Numbered from the stretch's first letter, positions 34,439-43,436 are shown. The stretch is DNA of 64,000 nt from Planctomycetota bacterium (GCA_020638905.1 JACKHP010000001.1:124001-188000); one strand, 5' to 3'. Program-made: numbers and translations. The notes: generated by a model not told the origin, from the sequence alone.

Positions 34439-35992
34439 CTACGGGACGACGGCGACCACGCCGTTGCTGCCGGCGAGCCCCGCGGGACCCTGGCCGTCGA
34501 CGACCCACGTCTGCATCGCGAGGGTCGTTCCCGACGGCACGCCGGCGGGGAATCCGAAGTCGAAGACGAGGTTTCCGAAGCTGCTCACCGGCAGGCCGCC
34601 CAGGACGAGGTCGGGCGCGGGCACGAGCACGCCGCCCTTGAACGGAGCGCCGAGCACGCTCACGCCCAGCACGAAGAAGGCGTTCGCGTCCTCGTCGCCG
34701 TGCGAGAGCGAGACGTGCACGTTCGTGAGCGGCAGCAGCGGACCGTCGACGTTCAGCGACGGCACTCCGTGATGACCGGGTGGTCCGCCCGCGAACGCGA
34801 CCCACGGAAGCGGATCGTCCCACGCGACGAGGTGCGCCTGGCCTCCGGCGGACGGCGACGAGAACGGCTGGCCGACGAGCAGCTCGCCGTGTCCGTCGCC
34901 GTCGACGTCGCCCACGCCTGTCGCGACCTGTCCGGCGAAGGTCAGCAGGCGCGTGCCGAGGCGTCCGGAGAAGACCTCACCAGGACTCGCCACGACCACG
35001 TCGGCGAAGCCGTCGCCGTCGATGTCGCCGGCACCGCCCACGACCTCGCCGAAGCCGAAGTCGGGAGCCGGCCACGAGCGCGAGAAGCGCTGCAGGACGG
35101 CGCCCGTGGCGCCCGACCAGACCTTCGCGTAGCCGCCTTCGCCGATGAACACGCCGTTGAACATGTACGCGCCGCCGGCGATGTCGGGCGTGCCGTCGGC
35201 ATCGACGTCGCCCACGACGGCCACGTCGATGCCGAGCTGGTCGACGGGGTCCTCGGCGTCGAAGGTCATCAGCGGCACGCTGTCGGACGTCGACCACACG
35301 CTCACGCGTCCGCCGCTTCCCGACTGCCAGTCGCCGGTGACGAGTTCGGGCAGGCCGTCGCCGTCGAGGTCGGCACCGCCCGCGAGCGCGGTGCCGAGTT
35401 GTGAGCCGGGTGCGTCGAGTTCGAACAGGATCGATCCGTCGCTGCCCGAGTAGACCCGCGCGAAGCCGACGCCGCCGGCGAACAGGTCGGGCACACCGTC
35501 GTCGTCGCGATCTCCTGCGGCGGCCACGTCGGCTCCGAGGAACTGGTCGCCGGCCAGACCGACGTGGCGCACGAGGACCGTCCCGGTGCGTCCCGAGCGC
35601 AGCTCGACGAGGCCGTGGGTGGCCTGGGTCGGGTCGGGCGCACCGATGAGCACGTCGCAGGTGCCATCGCCGTCGACGTCGCCTACGCTCGCGAGCGCGG
35701 AACCGTAGCGATCCTGCAGCGCGTGGCCGCTCCAGTGGAAGAGCAGCGCGCCGTCGGCGCCCGAGCGCACGTCGACGTACCCCGGGTGTTGCGGCGGCGG
35801 GGGCCAGGACGCGAGGCAGCCCGCCGCCATGTCGGGCACGCCGTCCCCGTCGACGTCACCCAGCGCCGTGACGGCGAAGCCGAACGCGTCGCCGGACGCG
35901 AGGCCGGGCCATTCGTACAGCACGGTCTGGGCCGGCGCGTCGGCGGCCACGAGGGCCACGACGACGAGGCTGGAGAGGGCGGCGCGGTTCAT
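34439..35992 (-). CDS. secreted integrin-like FG-GAP protein (7 repeats) with PFKGG/SNGL domain
   Basis: The ATG at 35992 gives 517 residues with signal peptide AALSSLVVVALVAADAPAQ. Seven integrin-alpha-type repeats of about 55 residues follow, with loops such as LGDVDGDGVPDMAAG, VGDVDGDGTCDVLIG and AGDIDGDGFADVVVA. This is one complete seven-bladed propeller. The last 115 residues are the shared domain: HHGVPSLNVDGPLL, GAPFKGGVLVPAPD, FPAGVPSGTTLAMQTWVVD and GSNGVVAVVP. A scar of another gene with the same kind of end lies just beyond its stop, suggesting that this gene replaced an older one. Confidence 0.88.
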   Translation of the reverse strand: MNRAALSSLVVVALVAADAPAQTVLYEWPGLASGDAFGFAVTALGDVDGDGVPDMAAGCLASWPPPPQHPGYVDVRSGADGALLFHWSGHALQDRYGSALASVGDVDGDGTCDVLIGAPDPTQATHGLVELRSGRTGTVLVRHVGLAGDQFLGADVAAAGDRDDDGVPDLFAGGVGFARVYSGSDGSILFELDAPGSQLGTALAGGADLDGDGLPELVTGDWQSGSGGRVSVWSTSDSVPLMTFDAEDPVDQLGIDVAVVGDVDADGTPDIAGGAYMFNGVFIGEGGYAKVWSGATGAVLQRFSRSWPAPDFGFGEVVGGAGDIDGDGFADVVVASPGEVFSGRLGTRLLTFAGQVATGVGDVDGDGHGELLVGQPFSSPSAGGQAHLVAWDDPLPWVAFAGGPPGHHGVPSLNVDGPLLPLTNVHVSLSHGDEDANAFFVLGVSVLGAPFKGGVLVPAPDLVLGGLPVSSFGNLVFDFGFPAGVPSGTTLAMQTWVVDGQGPAGLAGSNGVVAVVP

Positions 35993-36110
35993 GGATGGAT
36001 CTCTTCGGAGCGTGACACGGGTCGGCGCGGCACCCGCGAAACACCGCAGCCGACCCTGCCCGGCCACCGCGATCGCGGGCAGCCTACCATGGGCGTGGGC
36101 ATCCGTCCGG

Positions 36111-36140
36111 TTGAGGGAGAGGTCGCGCTGCGCGTAGCAT
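36111..36140 (+). promoter_or_regulatory. candidate promoter of the receiver-like/DUF3052 gene
   Basis: TTGAGG (36111-36116) and TAGCAT (36135-36140) are separated by 18 bases and lie 67 bases before the GTG at 36208. Confidence 0.35.
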
Positions 36141-36207
36141 CCGGGCCGTCCTTCGACGGAGGAGAGGGAATGCGACGCGGGACGCCAGGCCGCCCGGCGA
36201 GCGGATC

Positions 36208-37005
36208 GTGAGCACGCGCGCGGCGGGTCGTCCGCCCGTGCGCCTCGTGCACTGGGACGCCGACGAGCGCGCGACGTGCGTCGAGCGCGTGCGTGCGGCG
36301 GGACACGCCTGCGAAGCCGCCGACGTCGCGTCCGACGCGCTGCGCGCGCTCCCGAAGCTCGCGGCGTCGGCGTGGGTGATCGACCTCTCGCGGCTCCCGA
36401 TGCAGGGACGCGACCTCGCGCTGCTGCTGCGCTCGCGCAAGGCGCAGCGCGCCGTCCCGCTGGTCTTCGTGGACGGCGAGCCGGCCAAGGTCGCGCGCGT
36501 GCGGGAGCAGTTTCCCGACGCGACGTACTGCACGTGGCGCGGACTCGAGGGAGCGCTCACGCGCGCGCTCGCCGCGAAGCCGGCGTCCCGGGCGAAGCCC
36601 GCGTCGGTGCTCGCCGGCTACTCGGGCACGCCGCTGCCGAAGAAGCTCGGCATCAAGCCCGGCGCGCGCGTGGGACTGCTCGGCGCGCCCGACGACTTCG
36701 AGCGCACCCTCGGTTCACTCCCGCCGGACGTCTCGCTCGTGCGCCGTCCGCGCGGCGCGTGCGACCTGCTGTTGTGGTTCGTCACGCGGCACGCCGATCT
36801 CGCGCGCGGCGTCACGTCCCTCGCGCAGCGCACCGGCCGCGACGGCGTCTGGATCTGCTGGCCCAAGAAGGCGTCCGGCGTCGCGACCGACGTGACCCAG
36901 GACGCGGTGCGCGCGCTCGGCCTCGCGCACGGCCTGGTCGACTACAAGATCGCGGCCATCGACGCGACGTGGTCGGGGCTCAAGTTCGCGGTGCGCAAGG
37001 GATAG
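36208..37005 (+). CDS. receiver-like domain fused to a DUF3052-like domain
   Basis: A GTG start gives 265 residues. Residues 10-125 look like a response-regulator receiver: acidic pair in HWDADE (17-19) and the phospho-acceptor position in WVIDLSRLP (Asp59), but the expected Lys near residue 108 is missing (ATYCTWRGL). From about 137 a DUF3052-type domain follows: GYSGTPLPKKLGIKPGARV, then VDYKIAAIDATWSGLKFAVR at the end. DUF3052 proteins normally stand alone at about 140 residues and have no known function. The gene is divergent from the FG-GAP gene and convergent with the ammonium transporter gene. It is probably cytoplasmic. Confidence 0.72.
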   Translation: MSTRAAGRPPVRLVHWDADERATCVERVRAAGHACEAADVASDALRALPKLAASAWVIDLSRLPMQGRDLALLLRSRKAQRAVPLVFVDGEPAKVARVREQFPDATYCTWRGLEGALTRALAAKPASRAKPASVLAGYSGTPLPKKLGIKPGARVGLLGAPDDFERTLGSLPPDVSLVRRPRGACDLLLWFVTRHADLARGVTSLAQRTGRDGVWICWPKKASGVATDVTQDAVRALGLAHGLVDYKIAAIDATWSGLKFAVRKG

Positions 37006-37036
37006 TCACGCGACCGCCGCGCGTCCCGCCGTCGCG

Positions 37037-38287
37037 TCAGGGACCCTGCTCGAGGTACGCGCGCTCGCCGTGCAGGCCCTCGTCGAGTCCCAGCAGCTCG
37101 GTGCTCTCCTCGACGCGCACGGGCGTGAAGCGGTTGATGATCCAGAGCATGCCCAGCGTGAAGACGAAGGCCCACACCGACGAGAGCAGGACGGCGCCGA
37201 CCTCGACCAGGAAGAAGTGCGTGTTGCCCGCGAGCAGTCCGTCGACGCCGCCCGACGAGGCCGGGTTGAACGCGGTCGAGGCGAACACGCCGCACAGCAC
37301 GATGCCGAGGAAGCCGCCCACGCCGTGCACGCCCCAGACGTCGAGGGCGTCGTCCCATCTCAGCCTGTTCTTGAGCGCGACGGCGTAGTAGCAGACGACG
37401 CCGGCGATCAGGCCGATCAGGCAGGCGGTGGCCGGCGAGACGTAGCCCGCGGCCGGCGTGATCGTGGCGAGACCCGCGACGGCGCCCGTGAGCAGGCCGA
37501 GGAACTTCGGCTTGCGCGAGGTCATCCATTCGATGGCGAGCCAGGCGATGGCGGCGAACGACGCGGCGATGTCGGTGTTCACGAACGCGACGGCCGTCAC
37601 CGAGTCGACCCTGAACTCGCTGCCCGCGTTGAAGCCGTACCATCCGAACCACAGCAGGCCGGTGCCCAGCGCGACGAGCGGGATGCTGTGCGGTCCCGTG
37701 TCGGCCACCCTGCGCTTGCCCACGAAGAGGATCGCGGCGAGCGCGGCGATGCCGGCGATGTTGTGCACGACGATGCCGCCGGCGAAGTCCTTGACGCCCC
37801 AGCTCGCCATGATGCCGCCGCCCCAGATCATGTGCACGAACGGGAAGTACACGAGCAGCAGCCAGCAGGTCAGGAACACCATGTACGCCTTGAACGTGAC
37901 GCGGTTCGCGAAGGCGCCGGTGATGAGCGCGGGCGTGATGATCGCGAACATCATCTGGTACGCGCAGAACACCAGCATCGGGATCGTGTCGTTGGGCGAC
38001 GCCATGTCGAGCGTGATGCCGCGCAGGCCGGCCCAGTCGAGGTTGCCGACGATGCCGCCGAAGTCGGTGCCCGACGCGAGGTCGCCCGAGAAGCACAGCG
38101 AGAACCCGACGCCCCACCAGAGGATCGTCGTCCAGCCCATCGAGACGAAGCTCTGGATCATGATCGCGAGCACGTTCTTGCGGCCGACGAGTCCGCCGTA
38201 GAAGAACGCCAGGCCGGGCGTCATGAGCATGACCAGGCTGCTGCAGAGCAGCATGAAGGCCGTGTTCCCGGTGTCGAGATGCAGCAT
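37037..38287 (-). CDS. amt: ammonium transporter (Amt/MEP/Rh family)
   Basis: The protein forms trimeric inner-membrane channels for ammonium uptake. The start is the ATG at 38287, preceded by AGCGAGG, giving 416 residues, the usual length for the family. About eleven membrane helices can be read. The family signature is seen at DFAGGIVVHNIAGIAALAA, and the twin pore histidines in VVHNIAG and DVWGVHGVGGFLG. The N-terminal FFYGGLVGRKNVL motif is present. No signal peptide or Rh-type domain is added. No glnK (PII) gene accompanies it, unlike the common amtB-glnK pairing. The 271-base leader to 38558 holds no clear promoter. Confidence 0.97.
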   Translation of the reverse strand: MLHLDTGNTAFMLLCSSLVMLMTPGLAFFYGGLVGRKNVLAIMIQSFVSMGWTTILWWGVGFSLCFSGDLASGTDFGGIVGNLDWAGLRGITLDMASPNDTIPMLVFCAYQMMFAIITPALITGAFANRVTFKAYMVFLTCWLLLVYFPFVHMIWGGGIMASWGVKDFAGGIVVHNIAGIAALAAILFVGKRRVADTGPHSIPLVALGTGLLWFGWYGFNAGSEFRVDSVTAVAFVNTDIAASFAAIAWLAIEWMTSRKPKFLGLLTGAVAGLATITPAAGYVSPATACLIGLIAGVVCYYAVALKNRLRWDDALDVWGVHGVGGFLGIVLCGVFASTAFNPASSGGVDGLLAGNTHFFLVEVGAVLLSSVWAFVFTLGMLWIINRFTPVRVEESTELLGLDEGLHGERAYLEQGP

Positions 38288-38558
38288 GCGGACCTCGCTT
38301 CCCGAGCGCCTCGGGGTCGTGCCCCGGGAGCTCGCAGTCGTGGCGGAACGGCAAGCCCTGTCGAGCACGGGACGCGGCAGGGCGTCCTCGATCGATGGCG
38401 CGCCGCCCCCCTGTTCCGGTGCGAGGCGATCCGGTCGAGCGCGCGACACTGTACATCCGGCAGGACGCCGTCCACCGCATGTTCGTCGGAAGCGGAACTC
38501 GAATGCACGCGTCCCGCCGCGACGGATCGTCGAGGGCTCCGAGCAGGCGGCCCGGTGC

Positions 38559-39089
38559 TCAGACTCGCGGACGCAGCACGCCGAGGTAGGCGCGCCACGG
38601 ACCGACGGCGTCCGCGTCGCGACGGGCCAGCCCGCGTGCGATCTGGGCCACGTGCGCGAGGTCGTGGACGACCCACGTGGCGAGGTGCTCGCGCAGCGCG
38701 ATCCGTCCGAACTCGGGGTGCAGGCCGGTGCGCTCGAGATCGGCGGGCGTGAGCGAGAGCGCGTCGAGCTCGGCCAGGCTCGACGCGCGCGCACGGGCGA
38801 ACGCGTCCAGCGTCGCGCGCATCGGACGCGGCGCGCGGCGCAGGTGCGCGAAGCGGTCGAACGGCTCCCACGGGATCGACTCGCCGTGCTCGAGGAGGTG
38901 TCGCGTCCGGGGCATCCAGTCGTCGTGCTCGCCGTCGACGAGGTGCTCGACGACCTGGCGCGCGCTCCACGTGTCCTCGCTCTCGCGCGCGTCGAGCCAC
39001 CCGTCGGACAGGTCGGCGAGCCAGGCGTCCAGCATGCGCGGGGTGCGCGCGAGGATCTGTCGCGCCTCGGCCAGGTCGAATGCGGTCAT
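38559..39089 (-). CDS. DinB-family protein
   Basis: The 176-residue product starts at the ATG at 39089, seven bases after GGAGGA. It is a four-helix bundle of the DinB/YfiT type: ARQVVEHLVDGEHDDWMPRT carries the first His ligand (VEHLV), and WVVHDLAHVAQIARGLA carries the two others in the spacing expected for a metal site. Such proteins are thiol transferases or damage-inducible proteins of unsure role. A CGCCTATGCT motif lies 25 bases before the start. The neighbours do not hint at a substrate. A second DinB-like gene lies at 57814-58302. Confidence 0.85.
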   Translation of the reverse strand: MTAFDLAEARQILARTPRMLDAWLADLSDGWLDARESEDTWSARQVVEHLVDGEHDDWMPRTRHLLEHGESIPWEPFDRFAHLRRAPRPMRATLDAFARARASSLAELDALSLTPADLERTGLHPEFGRIALREHLATWVVHDLAHVAQIARGLARRDADAVGPWRAYLGVLRPRV

Positions 39090-39114
39090 CGGACGTCCTC
39101 CCACGGTCGCCGCA

Positions 39115-39124
39115 GCATAGGCGT
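39115..39124 (-). promoter_or_regulatory. CGCCTATGCT motif, possible extended -10 box
   Basis: The ten bases CGCCTATGCT, read on the minus strand, lie 25 bases upstream of the DinB start at 39089. The same ten bases occur upstream of two other genes, at 42216 and 59875. Confidence 0.35.
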
Positions 39125-39267
39125 CGCCCGGCCGCGCGGTCGACGCGCCGGATGTGCGACGGACGATCGGCGCCGTCCGCGGCGAGGCAGGGCCGCCCCG
39201 CCGTCGCGCTGCCGGCGCGGCGCGAGATTCCGGGAGCAGGATCGGCGCTTCGCGACAAGATGGGGGC

Positions 39268-42162
39268 GTGGACAGCCTGCCGACACCGCCGCCGAACGGG
39301 ACGCCCGCCGGGGACGGCGCGCCGCATGACGCGGCGTCGCGCGGCGGCTCGTCGTCCGGCGCGCGGCCCGAGGACGTCGCGCTCGCGCGCTTCGTGCGCA
39401 CCGGCGACGCCGACGCGTTCGGTGCGCTCTACGACGAGCTCGCGCCGTCGCTGCTGCGGCTCGCGGCGAAGCTGCTGCGCGATCCGGCGGCGGCCGAGGA
39501 CGCGCTGCAGGCCACGTTCCTCGCGGCGCTCACCGCGGCGGCGCGCTGGGACGGGCGTCCGGTGCGGCCGTGGATGACCGGCATCCTCGCGAACGTCGTG
39601 CGCAACCAGCGGCGCAGCGCGGCGCGTGCGCCCGACCTCGCGCGGCTGCCGACGCGTCCCGCGCCGAGCGATCCGCTCGACGACGCGGCGCGTGCCGAGC
39701 TCGACCGGGCCGTCGACGCGAGCGTGCGCGCGCTGCCCGACGCGTGGCAGCAGCCGGTGCTGCTGCGCGTCCGCGAGGGGCTGTCGGCCGAGCAGATCGC
39801 GAAGCTGCTCGACCGTCCGGCGGGGACGATCCGCAGCCAGCTCGCGCGCGGGCTCGAACGGCTGCGCCGCGGGCTCGCGGGAGCCTTCGCGCTGCTGGGC
39901 GGCGCGTCCGGACGCCGCGAGGCCGCGACGCGCGCGCCCGGCGGCGTGCGCGCCGGCCGTCACGCGGCGCAGGCGCACCGAACGATGTCGCACGCGGCGC
40001 TCCCGCCGGGTGCGGGGGCACTCGCTCCGGGAGGACTGGTCATGTTCAAGGCGCTCGGCGCCCTGCTCGGCGTGGGGACGCTGGGCGTGCTCGCGTGGTT
40101 CGCGTGGCCCGCGACGCAGGACGGCGGGGTCGCGCTCGTCGAGACGCCGCGCGCCGCGCAGTTCGCGATGGCGCTCGATCCGCAGACGCCACGCGACGTC
40201 GAGGCGCTCGAGCCGCCGGCCATCGCCGCGCCGGCCGCTGCGCCCTCGCGCGAAGAGTCGCCCGTCGCCGCGCCCGTCGCCGCCGCCGTGAAGGACGACG
40301 ACGTGCTCGGTCCGTTCCGCGTGCTCGTGCTCGACGGTGACGACCGTCCCGTGGCGGACGCGTCGGTGGAGGTCTTCGCGGGCGGCGCGACGCCCGGCGC
40401 GCAGCAGGGCCAGTTCCTCCGCTCGCCGCCGCGCATCACGTCCGAGGCCCAGCCGATCTCGACTCGCGTCACCGACGACTCGGGCCGCTGCGACGTCGTG
40501 CTGCGCGGCAGCGAGGTGCTCGCCGCGCGTCACGAGGCGCTCGGACGCTCGCGTCTCTTCGGCCGCGACGCCCTGCGCTACGACGTCACGGTCGGCGCGG
40601 GGGAAGCCGTCCTGGTGCTCGAGGCGCCGTGCCGCGTCACGGGACGCGTGCTCGACGCGCGCGGTGTCCCGGCGACCGGCGCGACGCTGCGCATCTGGAC
40701 GAACACGAGCGGCGGACGTGGGACCGAACGCGCCGTCGACGACCTCGTCGCCGACTCCGACGGGGCGTTCGAGGTGCTCGTCGACCCGCCCAACGGCTGG
40801 AATCTCGAGGCGCGCGTCGGCGACCGGCGCAGTCCCGTGTGGCACTTCGACGCGCGCCCGGGCGCGACGGTCGAACTCCAGCTCGTCGTCCCCGACCCGT
40901 GGACGATCGAGGGCACGCTCGTCGACGCCGACGGCACGCCGCGCGCCGGCGGCAGGGTCTGCGTGTGGCAGGACGGCGAGGATCTCGACCTCGCGCCGGA
41001 ACCGTCGATCACCCCGTGGTCGAAGGAGCGTTCGACGCTCGCCGACGACGACGGCGCGTTCCGATTCGAGCTGCCGTTGCTCGGGACGTGGCACCTGCTC
41101 GGCCTGCCCGACGCCGACACGGGCTCGGCGTGCAAGCTCACGCTGCAGCCGCCGCGCGCCACGGATGCGATCGCGTTCGAGCCGGCGAGCGCGTCGAGCG
41201 ACGTGCTCGACGTCGAGCTCTCGGCCGACGCGCCGCTCCGGCGCGTGACCCTCGCGTTGCGTCGCGCGGCGCCCGTGCGCGGTACGGTGGTCGACGGCGA
41301 AGGACGTCCGCTGGCCGGGCACGTCGTCTCGGCGCGTCCGAGCGGCGCGACGCCGAGTCCGTTCGGCGGTCCGCTCGGTCCCGACGAGAACGAGCGCTTC
41401 GGGCTCGCACGCGCACTCACCGGCACCGACGGTGCGTTCCTGCTCGACGGCCTGCATCCCGACGGACGTTTCGACCTCTCGGTGTACGCCGGCGAGAGCA
41501 GCCGGTTCGTCGTGGCGCACGCCGAGCAGGTCGCCGCCGGCACCGACGGCGTCGTGCTCGCCGTCCGCGACGACGCACGTCGCCCGGCGTTCGTCGAAGG
41601 ACGCGTGATCGACGCCGCGAGCGGCGAGCCCGTCCCGCACTTCCGTGTCGAGCTGGGCCACGAGGTCGCGCCGAACGTGTTCAGCTCGACCGACGCGTCG
41701 TTCGACGATCCCGACGGGCGCTTCCGCATCGACGAGCTCGTCCCCGGACGCAGCTATTCGCTGCGCGTCACCGCGACGACCGGGCGCAACGTCCCCGACC
41801 TGCCGTTCGACGTGGCCGAAGACCGCGACGACCTCGCGCCGCTCGCGCTCGGCGTGTTCGAGGCCTCGCTCGAGGGTCATAAGGTCGTCGCCGCGCTGCC
41901 GCGTCCGTCCCGGCTGGAGGTCGAGCTGTTCGACGCGCTGGGCGCGCCGCTGCCGCACGTTTCGGTGGGCATCCGGCAACAGACCGAGGTCGTCGAGTCG
42001 CACTTCTGGAATCCCGTGCGGACCGACGACGAGGGTCGCGCGACCTTCCCGCGCCTGTGGCCGGGGACGTATCGCGTCTCGGCCGAAGTCGCGGGCGAGC
42101 GCATCGAGTCGACGGTCGACGTCCCCGGCGCGGGGACGGCGCGCGTCAGCTTGCGTCCCTGA
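39268..42162 (+). CDS. membrane-anchored ECF sigma factor fused to carboxypeptidase-regulatory-like repeats
   Basis: The GTG at 39268 gives 964 residues. Sigma region 2 lies at about 40-115 (LARFVRTGDADAFGALYDEL, then ATFLAALTAAARWDGRPVRP). Region 4 lies at about 145-202 with the recognition helix LSAEQIAKLLDRPAGTIRSQ. A single membrane helix follows at about 259-280 (FKALGALLGVGTLGVLAWFAW). The 680 residues beyond would lie outside and hold at least five Ig-like CarboxypepD_reg units, seen in GRVLDARGVPATGA, GTLVDADGTPRAGG, GTVVDGEGRPLAGH and GRVIDAASGEPVPHF. No anti-sigma gene is nearby. Sensing and transcription would thus sit in one chain, with release of the sigma part by proteolysis as one possible mechanism. 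Confidence 0.9.
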   Translation: MDSLPTPPPNGTPAGDGAPHDAASRGGSSSGARPEDVALARFVRTGDADAFGALYDELAPSLLRLAAKLLRDPAAAEDALQATFLAALTAAARWDGRPVRPWMTGILANVVRNQRRSAARAPDLARLPTRPAPSDPLDDAARAELDRAVDASVRALPDAWQQPVLLRVREGLSAEQIAKLLDRPAGTIRSQLARGLERLRRGLAGAFALLGGASGRREAATRAPGGVRAGRHAAQAHRTMSHAALPPGAGALAPGGLVMFKALGALLGVGTLGVLAWFAWPATQDGGVALVETPRAAQFAMALDPQTPRDVEALEPPAIAAPAAAPSREESPVAAPVAAAVKDDDVLGPFRVLVLDGDDRPVADASVEVFAGGATPGAQQGQFLRSPPRITSEAQPISTRVTDDSGRCDVVLRGSEVLAARHEALGRSRLFGRDALRYDVTVGAGEAVLVLEAPCRVTGRVLDARGVPATGATLRIWTNTSGGRGTERAVDDLVADSDGAFEVLVDPPNGWNLEARVGDRRSPVWHFDARPGATVELQLVVPDPWTIEGTLVDADGTPRAGGRVCVWQDGEDLDLAPEPSITPWSKERSTLADDDGAFRFELPLLGTWHLLGLPDADTGSACKLTLQPPRATDAIAFEPASASSDVLDVELSADAPLRRVTLALRRAAPVRGTVVDGEGRPLAGHVVSARPSGATPSPFGGPLGPDENERFGLARALTGTDGAFLLDGLHPDGRFDLSVYAGESSRFVVAHAEQVAAGTDGVVLAVRDDARRPAFVEGRVIDAASGEPVPHFRVELGHEVAPNVFSSTDASFDDPDGRFRIDELVPGRSYSLRVTATTGRNVPDLPFDVAEDRDDLAPLALGVFEASLEGHKVVAALPRPSRLEVELFDALGAPLPHVSVGIRQQTEVVESHFWNPVRTDDEGRATFPRLWPGTYRVSAEVAGERIESTVDVPGAGTARVSLRP

Positions 42163-42215
42163 AGACGACAAGGAGGTCGTCGGGGCGTCGCAGGGGTAGG
42201 CGGATCTCCGGATGC

Positions 42216-42225
42216 CGCCTATGCT
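42216..42225 (+). promoter_or_regulatory. CGCCTATGCT motif, possible extended -10 box
   Basis: The motif lies 62 bases before the ATG of the CHRD gene. It is identical to those at 39115-39124 and 59875-59884, and no strong -35 box accompanies it. Confidence 0.35.
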
Positions 42226-42287
42226 CCCACGAGGGCAGCGGCCCTCGCTCCGAGCGCGCCGCGCGAATCAAGAGGAGGAGGAGTCCG

Positions 42288-43427
42288 ATGCAGGTCCTGA
42301 GCAAACTCGTGTCCAGTCTCGTTCTGCTGGCGTCGGTCGTCCCGGCCGTCTCGGCGCAGACCATGTACCGGGCCGACCTCGACGCGGGGCAGGTCGTGCC
42401 GTCGGTGGCCTCCTCGGCGTGTGGCTACGCCACCTTCCAACTGCAACCGGACGACACGCTCTCCTACGACCTGCGCACGATCTTCGTGTCGGGCACGGCG
42501 GCGCGGTTGCGCATCGGTGCCGCGGGCGGCAACGGGGCGTTGTTGCACACGTTGACCGGCGGACCCGGCCACTGGAGCGGCAGCACGCCGGCGCTGGGCG
42601 CGAGCGACATCGCGACCCTGCGCGCCGAGGGCCTCTACGTCGTGGTCGAGAGCGCGGCGCACCCCGACGGCGAGACCCGCGGACAGGTGCTGGTCAACCC
42701 GCGCCGCTTCACCGCGCGCCTGACGCCCGGGCAGCAGAACCCTCCGGTGGCGTCCGCGGGCTCGGGCGTCGGCATGCTGGTGGTCAACCCCGACATGACC
42801 GTCACGTACGAGGTGACCGTCGCGGACATCCCGACGGTCACGGTGGCGCACGTGCACACCGCCCCGGTCGGCACCAACGGACCGGTGCTGTTCCCGTTGG
42901 TGAACGGGCCGCCCACCTGGTCGGGCAGCACCGCGCCGGTCTTCACGTCCGAGCTGTTCGACCAGTTGCAGGCCGGCGGGATGTACTTCAACGTGCACTC
43001 GGGAGCGAACCCGACGGGTGACGTGCGCGGGCAGATCGTGGCGGAGGGGATGCCGTACTTCGCCGCGACGGCCTGCGCTCCGGTGGTGCTCGCGGTGGAC
43101 GGCCCGGCCGTCCCCGGCGGGCTGATCGACGTCGCGGTCTCGCAGGGCGTCCCGAGCTCGTTCGGCTACCTGCTCGTGTCGCTCGACGCCGACCTCTTCC
43201 CGCTGGCCTTCGAGCCGTTCCTGCTCGACCCGACGCAGCTCGTCATCTCCTCCCTCGTCGTGCCGCTCGACGGCGCGGGCGAGATCGCCTTCTCGTTCGA
43301 GCTGCCCGACTTCAGCCTCGGTGGACCGATCTTCTGGCAGTTCATCGACCTGGACGCGTCGGCGCCCAACGGCAAGTTCCGCATCAGCAACGGCGTCGAG
43401 CAGCGGCTCGTGGCCCTGCCCCTGTAG
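42288..43427 (+). CDS. secreted protein with two CHRD domains
   Basis: The ATG at 42288 follows an AGGAGGAGGAG run, an unusually strong ribosome binding site. The 379-residue product has a signal peptide (about 1-24, VVPAVSAQ). Two CHRD domains follow, at about 25-135 and 137-265. Each begins with a phrase such as YRADLDAGQVVPSVAS or FTARLTPGQQNPPVASAG and ends DGETRGQVLVNP or TGDVRGQIVAEG. CHRD domains are named after chordin and are common in bacterial secreted proteins; their function there is unknown. The last 110 residues are a diverged PFKGG/SNGL-type domain ending FRISNGVEQRLVALPL. Confidence 0.9.
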   Translation: MQVLSKLVSSLVLLASVVPAVSAQTMYRADLDAGQVVPSVASSACGYATFQLQPDDTLSYDLRTIFVSGTAARLRIGAAGGNGALLHTLTGGPGHWSGSTPALGASDIATLRAEGLYVVVESAAHPDGETRGQVLVNPRRFTARLTPGQQNPPVASAGSGVGMLVVNPDMTVTYEVTVADIPTVTVAHVHTAPVGTNGPVLFPLVNGPPTWSGSTAPVFTSELFDQLQAGGMYFNVHSGANPTGDVRGQIVAEGMPYFAATACAPVVLAVDGPAVPGGLIDVAVSQGVPSSFGYLLVSLDADLFPLAFEPFLLDPTQLVISSLVVPLDGAGEIAFSFELPDFSLGGPIFWQFIDLDASAPNGKFRISNGVEQRLVALPL

Positions 43428-43436
43428 GTCGCGCTC

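Noticed and set aside
34250..34640. Frame with long Lys-Pro or Glu-Ala repeats starting at the hydrolase stop
   Set aside because: The repeats come from the hexanucleotide array, and beyond it the frame only mirrors the minus-strand FG-GAP gene.
37037..38794. A longer ammonium transporter beginning at 38794
   Set aside because: The extra 169 residues are Arg/Ser-rich and lack membrane helices, whereas the ATG at 38287 gives the usual family N-terminus and has a ribosome binding site.
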